NCBI GenBank assembly: GCA_927407015.1
Contig: CAKMJT010000021.1
Location: forward strand, 42,296-106,295
Direction of reading: 5' to 3'
DNA: 64,000 bases
From: an uncultured Proteiniphilum sp.
Lineage (GTDB): Bacteria > Bacteroidota > Bacteroidia > Bacteroidales > Dysgonomonadaceae
Shown here piece by piece: positions 36,548-43,819 of this stretch. A program made the translations under genes and the position numbers. Below the pieces are notes generated by a model. That model saw only the letters and a program-made list of their open reading frames with translations. It did not search any database and was not told the DNA's origin. The first letter of the stretch is position 1, and the number at the start of each line of letters is the position of its first letter.

Positions 36548-37900
36548 ATGGAAAAAAGAAAAAAATTCATGCTTTCGGAATCAGATATTCCCACACAGTG
36601 GTACAACATTACCGCAGAGATGACAAACAAACCGCAGCCCATGCTGAACCCGCAGACCAAAGAGCCGATTAAGGCAGAAGACCTTTTCCCCTTGTTTGCC
36701 GAAGAGCTGTCGCGTCAGGAAGTCAATCAGACCGACCCGTGGATTGATATCCCCGAAGCAGTGAGGGAGAAATATAAGATATACCGCCCTACCCCTCTGG
36801 TACGTGCCACCGAACTCGAGAAAGCACTCGACACACCGGCACATATCTACTTCAAGAATGAGAGCGTGAGCCCCGTTGGATCGCATAAGCTCAACTCGGC
36901 ATTGCCGCAGGCCTACTATAACAAAATGGACGGTACGACCAATATCACCACCGAGACGGGAGCAGGCCAATGGGGTACCGCACTGGCCTTTGCTGCAAAA
37001 ACATTCGGCCTGGAGCTCGCCGTGTATATGGTGAAGATCAGCTATGAGCAGAAACCCTACCGCCGTTCGCTCATGCAGACCTGGGGAGCACAGGTGATCC
37101 CTTCCCCCAGCATGTCCACCAAAGCCGGACGGAAGATCATCACCGATCATCCCAATTACCAGGGCAGCCTTGGTACCGCCATCTCCGAAGCCATTGAGCT
37201 GGCCATGCAGACACCCAACTGCAAATACGCCCTGGGAAGCGTGTTGAACCATGTGATCCTGCACCAGACCATTATCGGGCTGGAAGCGGAAAAACAGATG
37301 GAGATGACGGAAGAGTATCCCGATGTGGTGATCGGCTGCTTCGGCGGAGGATCCAACTTCTCGGGGATATCGTTTCCCTTCCTTCGTCACAATATGACTG
37401 GAGAAAAGCATACCCGTTTTGTGGCAGCCGAGCCGGCATCGTGCCCCAAGCTTACGCGCGGCAGGTTCCAGTACGACTTCGGCGATGAAACCGGCTACAC
37501 TCCCCTCATCCCCATGTATACGCTGGGACACAAATTTGCACCGGCCAATATCCATGCAGGCGGGCTCCGCTATCACGGTGCCGGAAGCATTGTGAGCCAA
37601 CTGCTCAGGGACGGGCTTGTGGAAGCTATCGCCATCAGGCAGCTGGAGACCTTTGAAGCAGGTGTACTCTTTGCCCAAACCGAAGGGATTGTGCCCGCGC
37701 CGGAATCGACACATGCCATAGCCGTAGCCATCAGGGAAGCACAGCAGGCCAGGGAGGAGGGTAAGAAGAAAGTGATCCTGTTCAACCTCTCCGGACACGG
37801 GTTGGTAGATATGAGTGCCTATGATCAGTATCTGTCGGGAGACCTCACCAATCATGAGGTTACCGATGAAGATATCTCCAGGTTCCTTGCCGAAAACTAA
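36548..37900 (+). CDS. TrpB2-type tryptophan synthase beta-like PLP enzyme
   Basis: 450 residues, the longer TrpB2 class rather than the 400-residue TrpB1 of trp operons. The PLP lysine is at about 114 in VGSHKLN and the phosphate-binding Gly loop is GCFGGGSNF near 262. It joins indole and serine to make tryptophan. No trpA or other trp gene is adjacent, so it probably works as an indole-salvage enzyme, as proposed for TrpB2. A small hairpin (37902-37922) follows the stop codon. Confidence 0.93.
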   Translation: MEKRKKFMLSESDIPTQWYNITAEMTNKPQPMLNPQTKEPIKAEDLFPLFAEELSRQEVNQTDPWIDIPEAVREKYKIYRPTPLVRATELEKALDTPAHIYFKNESVSPVGSHKLNSALPQAYYNKMDGTTNITTETGAGQWGTALAFAAKTFGLELAVYMVKISYEQKPYRRSLMQTWGAQVIPSPSMSTKAGRKIITDHPNYQGSLGTAISEAIELAMQTPNCKYALGSVLNHVILHQTIIGLEAEKQMEMTEEYPDVVIGCFGGGSNFSGISFPFLRHNMTGEKHTRFVAAEPASCPKLTRGRFQYDFGDETGYTPLIPMYTLGHKFAPANIHAGGLRYHGAGSIVSQLLRDGLVEAIAIRQLETFEAGVLFAQTEGIVPAPESTHAIAVAIREAQQAREEGKKKVILFNLSGHGLVDMSAYDQYLSGDLTNHEVTDEDISRFLAEN

Positions 37901-37901
37901 C

Positions 37902-37922
37902 CTGTCAACTGGCCGCTGACAG
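37902..37922 (+). terminator. Short hairpin after trpB2
   Basis: A 6-bp stem (CTGTCA/TGACAG) with a 9-nt loop begins 2 nt after the stop. There is no T-run, so it is at most a weak or factor-assisted terminator. Confidence 0.3.
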
Positions 37923-37996
37923 TGAAGAGTTGGAAATATCGGGGAAACAGAGTGAAAATATCTGATAAAATATTTGGATTATTCACACAGAGTTAT

Positions 37997-38004
37997 TATC
38001 TTTG
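37997..38004 (+). promoter_or_regulatory. -7 box upstream of the chrA leader
   Basis: TATCTTTG fits TAnnTTTG. Transcription from it would start near 38010, about 350 nt before the chromate transporter start, so the intervening region would be transcribed. Confidence 0.55.
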
Positions 38005-38009
38005 AAAAG

Positions 38010-38336
38010 ATAAAATGAACTACTTCGTTAAGCAATACGAACAGAAGACTAGTTTACTTGGATTATGTCGTTGCGGGAAGTAGTCTATATTTAATGAATG
38101 AGTTTTTGCCGCATTGGTCGATTGGGAAACTCATCAATTACATCAAGAAACCGAGTTCCGTTTTTGATATCAATGGCGGGCCGCATCCTTCGGGAATCCG
38201 ATTTATCGGAACAGTGGATTACAAAGATATCAGGACACTCAAATCCTGTCACAAGGAGTTTCGTCTTATTCCACCGGTGCGGCTTCTTATAGAAAGCAGA
38301 TTTGCAACAGATAACATCAGATTGCAATCTGCTTTT
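38010..38336 (+). ncRNA. Candidate structured leader RNA ending in an intrinsic terminator
   Basis: The stretch lies between a promoter box and the chromate transporter. It holds several local inverted repeats: ACTACTTC/GAAGTAGT (38019-38026, 38077-38084), ATGAGTTT/AAACTCAT (38098-38105, 38127-38134), TCCGAT/ATCGGA (38197-38202, 38205-38210) and CAGGA/TCCTG (38231-38235, 38244-38248). It closes with a 12-bp bulged stem plus four T's (38295-38336). A 22-codon frame (38015-38083) could be a leader peptide. Open frames exist on both strands but match no family I know. The ensemble could be an attenuating leader or an independent small RNA. It does not match any RNA class that I recognise. Confidence 0.4.
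38295..38336 (+). terminator. Intrinsic terminator/attenuator before chrA
   Basis: Arms AGCAGATTTGCAA (38295-38307) and TTGCAATCTGCT (38322-38333) pair with a single bulge and are followed by TTTT. It sits only about 22 nt before the likely start codon of the chromate transporter. Confidence 0.6.
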
Positions 38337-38357
38337 CACTTTATATATCGTGCGGTT

Positions 38358-38915
38358 ATGGGTATGATGCATCAATACTGGGAGTTGTTCCTTACCTTTT
38401 TTAAAATCGGCGCCTTCACCTTTGGCGGAGGTTATGCCATGATACCATTGATTCGCAACGAGGTGGTTGGCAAAAAGCGGTGGCTCGATGACGATGAGTT
38501 CATGGATATGCTCGCCATCGCCCAGTCGATGCCGGGCCCCATCGCACTGAATACGGCTCTCTTTGTGGGAAACAAAAGGCTGGGCTTCAAAGGGAGCCTT
38601 TTCTCCGGTGCCGGCGTCATCCTCCCCTCCTTTATCATCATCCTCCTCATCGCTATCGTCTTCACCCGGTTCAAGGAGAACCCGGTGATTGAACGCATCT
38701 TCAAAGGTATCCGCCCTGCCGTGGTGGCACTTATTGTAGCCCCGTTGCTGGGCCTGGGCAAATCGGCCGGCGTGAACCTGAAGAATATATGGATTCCTGT
38801 GACGGTGGCTCTCTCCGTATGGCTGCTGAAAATATCACCCGTCTATATCATCCTCGCAGCCATTCTTCTGGGGTTGTCCCATCTCTTCTTGCAGAAAAAA
38901 ATACTTAGAAAGTAA
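38358..38915 (+). CDS. Chromate transporter, first half-size subunit
   Basis: About 185 residues from ATG 38358 (38364 and 38367 are close alternatives). The sequence begins with the ChrA family pattern FFKIGAFTFGGGYAMIPLI and then shows QSMPGPIALNTA, both CHR-domain signatures, and has about five to six hydrophobic helices. The frame stays open 300 nt further upstream, but that extension is hydrophilic, does not resemble ChrA and coincides with the putative structured leader. CHR proteins export chromate or exchange oxyanions. The second half-size gene follows with no gap, so the two probably form an antiparallel heterodimer. Confidence 0.88.
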   Translation: MGMMHQYWELFLTFFKIGAFTFGGGYAMIPLIRNEVVGKKRWLDDDEFMDMLAIAQSMPGPIALNTALFVGNKRLGFKGSLFSGAGVILPSFIIILLIAIVFTRFKENPVIERIFKGIRPAVVALIVAPLLGLGKSAGVNLKNIWIPVTVALSVWLLKISPVYIILAAILLGLSHLFLQKKILRK

Positions 38916-39479
38916 ATGGAACTCATTGATCTCTATCTTGCACTGTTTGTCTCATACTTCAAAATCGGGCTCTTTGGTTTTGGCGGGGGATATGCCATGC
39001 TGCCACTCATACAGCACGAGGTGGTGGAAATGCACCAGTGGATCACGGTGGCCGATTTCACCGATATCGTAGCCATCTCTCAGACCACGCCGGGGCCCAT
39101 CGCGTTTAATTCGGCTACCTACATAGGCTACACAGCCGTAACAGGGATGGGTTATGCCCCGGCTTACGGGGCGGTGGGATCGGCTATCTGCACCCTGTCG
39201 GTGAGTATCCCCTCCCTGATTATCATGACAATTGTCTGTGCATTCTTCTTCCGCCTCAAGAACAATCCCTGGATGCAGGCATCGCTTTCGGTACTGAAAC
39301 CGGCCATTATCGGGCTGATAGCCTCCGCAGCACTGATGCTGATGAACGGGTATAACTTTGCCGATTACAAGAGCTGGATCATTTTCGGTGTGGTATTGGC
39401 AGCATCCATGAAAAAGGTGGATCCCATCCTGCTGATTGTGCTCTCAGGGGTTGCCGGACTCTTTCTCTATCCTGCCTGA
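38916..39479 (+). CDS. Chromate transporter, second half-size subunit
   Basis: 187 residues with the same CHR signatures as its upstream partner: YFKIGLFGFGGGYAMLPLI near residue 14 and SQTTPGPIAFNSAT near 52, and about six membrane helices. The ATG directly follows the TAA of the first half gene. Paired short CHR genes are known to work together, one oriented opposite to the other. The 3' end overlaps the convergent gene on the minus strand by about 36 nt. Confidence 0.9.
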   Translation: MELIDLYLALFVSYFKIGLFGFGGGYAMLPLIQHEVVEMHQWITVADFTDIVAISQTTPGPIAFNSATYIGYTAVTGMGYAPAYGAVGSAICTLSVSIPSLIIMTIVCAFFFRLKNNPWMQASLSVLKPAIIGLIASAALMLMNGYNFADYKSWIIFGVVLAASMKKVDPILLIVLSGVAGLFLYPA

Positions 39480-39746
39480 AAGTAGCTCAGCAGTTGATTC
39501 TCCCTCAGTTGCATCGCCTGGTTTCTTCTCATCTGCTTTTCGTTTACTCCTTCTGCCGCTCAGGATGAGAAGCACCAGAAATAAAAGAAACAGAAGTCCG
39601 GCCAGGCTCCAAAACCAGAGTTGTGTATAAAAAGGATCATTGCTGTAGTCGATACTGATATCAAGCCCGGCTACGGCCATCTCCTCCCCTGCCTTGGCTG
39701 CGGCAACTGATATAAACCCTGAAACAATGAAAAAAATTCTTCTCAT
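39444..39746 (-). CDS. Small single-pass membrane protein, unknown function
   Basis: 100 residues. A cleavable-looking signal (about 1-18), a short exported segment, one strong membrane helix (about 44-64, LWFWSLAGLLFLLFLVLLIL) and a charged cytosolic tail (SGRRSKRKADEKK). The composition looks like a real exported protein, and the frame overlaps the end of the chromate transporter only in its last 36 nt. I do not recognise a family. Confidence 0.55.
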   Translation of the reverse strand: MRRIFFIVSGFISVAAAKAGEEMAVAGLDISIDYSNDPFYTQLWFWSLAGLLFLLFLVLLILSGRRSKRKADEKKPGDATEGESTAELLSGRIEKESGNP

Positions 39747-39887
39747 TAATTGTTAAACTACCGATTATTGACAACTGAATGCTCACTGCTCACACCCAAG
39801 CCGCCGTCCATATAAAGCATCCACCTTAAAAGCTGAAAGCTTATAGTCTATTATTTATAACTGATAGCTGACTGCTGATAACTGAAA
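39747..39887. repeat. Intergenic GCTGA-rich repeat region
   Basis: This gap holds ACTGATAGCTGACTGCTGA (39860-39878). It recurs with one mismatch at 50169-50187, and GCTGATAACTGA (39874-39885) recurs inverted at 43017-43028. No gene is visible. It looks like part of a family of dispersed intergenic repeats. Confidence 0.5.
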
Positions 39888-40385
39888 TCATGACACTGTT
39901 TTCTGATAAGCTAGCCGCTCGGTCCCGTTGGAAACATAGATGATGCCGCAATAAGAAAACCCCAGCCTTTCCAGGATATGCTGCATCACCCTGTTATCGC
40001 GATGCGTATCCACACGGATGTTGGGACATTGGGTGAAGCACCACTCGATACAGGCATTGGCCACCCCTCTCTCCTTTCCCGAAGAGGCTATCCGGTGTAC
40101 CGTTCCGTAGGGTTCAGTATTTAGCCACTCACCCTCGTAAATGATGGCGTAGGTGGGATCATCCCCCAAAATAAAGCAGAAGGTGCCGACCGGTTCGCCC
40201 GACTGATTTTCACAAACAAAACTGTGTCCCGCCTCTATCTCCTCTCTGATAAATGCTTCTGTAGGATAACCATTGACCCATTGCGAAGCGTTGCCTGTCC
40301 GGCGCATAAAATCCCGTGCGATGGCATAGATGTCCATGACAGCCGGCAAATCGGCCATTGCGGTGCGACGGATGTTTGCGATCAT
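39888..40385 (-). CDS. GNAT family N-acetyltransferase
   Basis: 165 residues with the GNAT fold: an N-terminal strand with IRRTAMADLPAVM, a central FCFILGDDPTYAII strand, an acetyl-CoA-loop region RIASSGKERGVANAC near 100 and a C-terminal GFSYCGIIYV strand. It transfers an acetyl group from acetyl-CoA to an unknown amine. It starts 22 nt after the topA stop and is probably read from the topA transcript. No substrate hint is visible. Confidence 0.88.
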   Translation of the reverse strand: MIANIRRTAMADLPAVMDIYAIARDFMRRTGNASQWVNGYPTEAFIREEIEAGHSFVCENQSGEPVGTFCFILGDDPTYAIIYEGEWLNTEPYGTVHRIASSGKERGVANACIEWCFTQCPNIRVDTHRDNRVMQHILERLGFSYCGIIYVSNGTERLAYQKTVS

Positions 40386-40407
40386 GAGGAAAAAGCAGGT
40401 TTTCTGT

Positions 40408-42882
40408 TTATGCTTTGCTTTGCTTCGCTGTCGCTGACCCGGTGGTCGTCTTCCCGGCTGCAGCAGCGACAGTGGCTGTTTTCTTTGCCGTTGTTTTTTT
40501 CGATGCAGCTTTCTTGACAGGCGTCTTCCTGGCCGTTGACTTTTTGGCGGCAGCCTTCTCTGTTTTCTTTACCGGCTTAGCCTCTTTATCCTTGTCGGTT
40601 TCTGCGATGATCTGACGACAATCTTCCAGCGAGAGTTCTTCTGCCTTCATCGTCCTGGGAATCTTATAGTTCGATTTATCAAAGGCGATATAGGGCCCGT
40701 AACGACCGTTCAGTATCTGCAGCTCCGGCTCTTCTTCGAACACCCGGATGATCTTCTCACTGTCTTTCTTCTCTTTCGCCTCGATGAATGTAATGGCCTC
40801 CTCGAGTTGTATCTCCAGCGGATCGACACCTTTGGGTAAGGAGACAAACTTATTATTATGATGGATATAGGGACCGAAGCGACCGACACCAATCACCACC
40901 TCCTTCTCCCTGAACAACCCGAGGTTCCTGGGCAGATCAAAAAGCCGGAGTGTCTCCTCCAGCGTGATGGTTTCGATGGATTGTGACTTCTGCAGGGAGG
41001 CAAACTGCGGTTTCTCCTCATCGTCGGTTGTGCCTATCTGTGCCATTGCACCATAGCGGCCAATCTTTACCGACACCTGACGACCTGTTTTGGGATCCTT
41101 GCCCAGTATCCGCTCACCTACCTTGTGCTCGATACGCATCTTCGCTGTCTCCTCCACGATAGGGTGGAACACTTTGTAGAAATTGGCTATAGACTGGCTC
41201 CATCGGGTCTTTCCTTCGGCTATCTGGTCGAAATCCTTTTCTACCTTGGCCGTGAAATTGAAATCGATGACGGAGGGGAAGTATTCCACCAGAAAATCAT
41301 TCACCACCATGCCTATATCGGTAGGAATCAGTTTATTCTTATCTGCGCCGGCGATTTCTTTCTTATCGGTATCCTTGATGACCCCTTTCCTTAGCGTTAG
41401 GATATTGTAATTTCTCTCCACCCCTTCTACATTTCCTTTTTCCACATATTCGCGGTTGACGATGGTGGAAATGGTCGGTGCATAGGTGGAAGGACGTCCT
41501 ATACCCAGCTCCTCCATCTTGCGTACCAGCGCTGCTTCGGTATAACGTGCCGGTCGTTGTGTGAAACGCTCCGTGGCGGTGGTCTCCAGCATCGTGAGCT
41601 GCTCTCCCTGTCTCATGGGAGGCAACAGACCCTCTTCGTTCTCCCCGTTTTCCTCGTCCGTACCTTCCAGGTATACACGCAGGAATCCGTCGAATTTGAT
41701 CACTTCTCCACTGGCAACGAATTTCCCGTCGGCATGCGAGATGCCAATATTAACGGTGGTACGTTCCAGCTCGGCATCGGCCATCTGTGAGGCGATAGTA
41801 CGTTTCCAGATCAGCTCATAGAGCCGCTTCTCCTGTGCCGAGCCCGCCACCTCATGTTCGCTGATATAAGTGGGGCGGATGGCCTCGTGTGCCTCCTGTG
41901 CTCCTTTCGATTTGGTGGTGTACTGACGTACCTGGTGATACTTCTCACCGTACTGTTCGTATATCTCTGTTTTGGCGGTGCCAATAGCCAACCCCGACAG
42001 ATTAACGGAGTCGGTACGCATATAGGTGATCTTCCCCGATTCGTACAACCGCTGTGCCACCATCATCGTCTGCGCCACAGAGAAGCCCAGCTTGCGCGAT
42101 GCTTCCTGCTGCAGGGTAGAGGTAGTAAAAGGTGCTGCAGGTGATTTTTTAGCCGGTTTGGTGGTGACATCATCAATAGAGTATTCAGCTATCTTCAGCT
42201 TCTCCAGTAGGGCCCTGGCCTCCTCTTTCGTCTTGAGCCGTTTGTTGTATTCCGCTTTGATCTCGTACTGCTGCCCGTTCTCCTCTTTGGTGAAGAGGCC
42301 CACGATCCTGTAGGCGGCCTCCGAACTGAAATGCTGGATCTCCCGCTCCCGTTCCACGATCAGACGCACTGCGACCGATTGTACGCGACCTGCCGACAGC
42401 GCCGGCTTGATCTTCCGCCACAACACGGGTGAGAGCTCGAACCCTACAATGCGGTCCAGCACGCGGCGTGCCTGCTGGGCATCAACCAGGTTCTGGTCAA
42501 TTTTTCTCGGATTTTGAATGGCTTCCTGGATGGCGTTTTTGGTAATCTCATGAAATACAATCCGCCGGGTGTTCTCTTCTTTCAGTTCCAGCGCATCGAA
42601 AAGATGCCATGAGATGGCTTCACCCTCGCGGTCCTCATCGGATGCCAGCCACACCGTTTCGGCTTTTTTGGCAGCCGCTTTCAGTTCGGAGACCACTTTC
42701 TTCTTATCGGAAGGGATCTCGTAAATAGGCTTGAAATCATTCTCGATATCAATGCTGAAGTCTTTTTTCTTCAAATCACGAATATGACCGTAACTCGACA
42801 TAACATGATAATCCTTGCCGAGAAATTTTTCTATCGTTTTTGCTTTCGCAGGGGACTCCACGATCACCAGGTTTTTTTCCAT
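40408..42882 (-). CDS. topA: DNA topoisomerase I with Lys/Ala-rich C-terminal tail
   Basis: 824 residues from ATG 42882; an upstream ATG lies inside the promoter box. The TOPRIM domain (about 3-115) has the acidic SDEDREGEA motif, and the catalytic Tyr287 lies in GKITYMRTDS. The enzyme relaxes negative supercoils. The usual Cys4 zinc fingers are replaced by short repeated beta units (GRFGPYI and GRYGPYI, about 690-750). The last 45 residues or so are a histone-H1-like Lys/Ala/Thr tail. GNAT follows in the same transcript. Confidence 0.96.
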   Translation of the reverse strand: MEKNLVIVESPAKAKTIEKFLGKDYHVMSSYGHIRDLKKKDFSIDIENDFKPIYEIPSDKKKVVSELKAAAKKAETVWLASDEDREGEAISWHLFDALELKEENTRRIVFHEITKNAIQEAIQNPRKIDQNLVDAQQARRVLDRIVGFELSPVLWRKIKPALSAGRVQSVAVRLIVEREREIQHFSSEAAYRIVGLFTKEENGQQYEIKAEYNKRLKTKEEARALLEKLKIAEYSIDDVTTKPAKKSPAAPFTTSTLQQEASRKLGFSVAQTMMVAQRLYESGKITYMRTDSVNLSGLAIGTAKTEIYEQYGEKYHQVRQYTTKSKGAQEAHEAIRPTYISEHEVAGSAQEKRLYELIWKRTIASQMADAELERTTVNIGISHADGKFVASGEVIKFDGFLRVYLEGTDEENGENEEGLLPPMRQGEQLTMLETTATERFTQRPARYTEAALVRKMEELGIGRPSTYAPTISTIVNREYVEKGNVEGVERNYNILTLRKGVIKDTDKKEIAGADKNKLIPTDIGMVVNDFLVEYFPSVIDFNFTAKVEKDFDQIAEGKTRWSQSIANFYKVFHPIVEETAKMRIEHKVGERILGKDPKTGRQVSVKIGRYGAMAQIGTTDDEEKPQFASLQKSQSIETITLEETLRLFDLPRNLGLFREKEVVIGVGRFGPYIHHNNKFVSLPKGVDPLEIQLEEAITFIEAKEKKDSEKIIRVFEEEPELQILNGRYGPYIAFDKSNYKIPRTMKAEELSLEDCRQIIAETDKDKEAKPVKKTEKAAAKKSTARKTPVKKAASKKTTAKKTATVAAAAGKTTTGSATAKQSKA

Positions 42883-42936
42883 CAAAATGCTGTTTCTTCT
42901 ATGAATTGAATGTGAGATACTTTCCCATTTCGGGTG

Positions 42937-42944
42937 CAAAAGTA
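42937..42944 (-). promoter_or_regulatory. -7 box for topA
   Basis: TACTTTTG on the minus strand, 54 nt upstream of ATG 42882, fits TAnnTTTG. Confidence 0.55.
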
Positions 42945-43034
42945 GTAATTTTGTGGATGCATCTACACTTTTTTACGAAATTCCTTCTTTATTAAGCAAT
43001 TTTTGTAATACGATTGTCAGTTATCAGCTAACAA

Positions 43035-43076
43035 TTCTTGATTCCTGGTTCTTGATTCCTGGTTCTTGATTCTTGG
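43035..43076. repeat. Three tandem 14-bp repeats
   Basis: TTCTTGATTCCTGG occurs at 43035-43048 and 43049-43062, and with one change at 43063-43076. They lie between the topA promoter region and the end of the YigZ-like gene. Confidence 0.85.
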
Positions 43077-43082
43077 CTCTGA

Positions 43083-43685
43083 TTATTGAATCCTAATAAT
43101 TTCAACTCCATAAATAGCCGAGAGCATCTCCCTTAGTTGGGGGGAGAGGGAGCGACGTATCTGAACGCGCATCTGGCAACTCTCTCTGAAGTCCTGCGTC
43201 CACTGTGCCAGCTCAAACTGCTTTAGCACGCGCATCACATCATTGAGAAGGATATAATTAAATTGTATTTCGATGACATCATCTATCGTTTTTTCAACGA
43301 TCTCCGCATGGGCAATTGCATCGGCGGCAGCTTCCTTGTAGGCTTTGATTAGTCCGCCGGTACCCAGCAACGTTCCGCCGAAGTAGCGAACCACCAGAAG
43401 CAGCACATCGGTCAGCTCTGCCGAGTTGATCTGCCCCAGGATAGGCTTACCGGCCGTGCCAGACGGCTCCCCATCGTCGTTGGAACGAAACTCTTCCCGC
43501 TCCCATCCCAGCATATAGGCCCAGCAGACATGGCGAGCATCGTAATATTTTTTGCGATGCCCGTCCACTATCTCCTTCACCTCCTCGGCACTCTTCACGG
43601 GAAAGATGTGCGAGATAAACCGGCTCTTCTTCTCGGTGATATATCCCTTTCCAGGCTGACCGATGGTTTTGTAGGTATCGTTCAT
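43083..43685 (-). CDS. IMPACT/YigZ family protein
   Basis: 200 residues from ATG 43685, where homologues also begin (MNDTYKTI). The frame is open another 177 nt upstream but would overlap nrdJ. The UPF0029 N-terminal domain contains KKSRFISHIFPV near 18 and the family block NDDGEPSGTAGKPIL near 70, followed by VVRYFGGTLLGTGGLIKAY. A short C-terminal domain follows. Family members act in translation control or as proline-peptide-related factors; function here is unknown. The promoter lies so close to the ATG that the mRNA may lack a leader. Confidence 0.9.
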   Translation of the reverse strand: MNDTYKTIGQPGKGYITEKKSRFISHIFPVKSAEEVKEIVDGHRKKYYDARHVCWAYMLGWEREEFRSNDDGEPSGTAGKPILGQINSAELTDVLLLVVRYFGGTLLGTGGLIKAYKEAAADAIAHAEIVEKTIDDVIEIQFNYILLNDVMRVLKQFELAQWTQDFRESCQMRVQIRRSLSPQLREMLSAIYGVEIIRIQ

Positions 43686-43689
43686 AAGG

Positions 43690-43697
43690 CAAAAGTA
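43690..43697 (-). promoter_or_regulatory. -7 box immediately upstream of the YigZ-like gene
   Basis: TACTTTTG ends 4 nt before the ATG on the minus strand. With the usual 4-7 nt to the start site, the transcript would start at or very near the start codon. Confidence 0.5.
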
Positions 43698-43819
43698 CAA
43701 ATTGAATAGAGAAAAAGATATAAAATCCAGAAAAAAACAGCGACGCATCAATGCTGCAACGCTGTTCCATTTTATTGATTCCGGTATCCCGGTAAAACGA
43801 AGGCAATCAACAGGCCAGA

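Noticed and set aside
36581..37855. 424-codon frame opposite trpB2
   Set aside because: Same reasoning: shadow of a well-conserved gene with biased third positions.
38010..38336. tmRNA, RNase P RNA or 6S RNA as identity of the chrA leader
   Set aside because: The conserved RNase P core and the tRNA-like end of tmRNA are not present, and the position next to chrA does not suggest 6S RNA.
39436..39630. Plus-strand 64-codon frame after the chromate transporter
   Set aside because: It is the complement of the small membrane protein gene, which has a signal peptide and a membrane helix and is the better reading.
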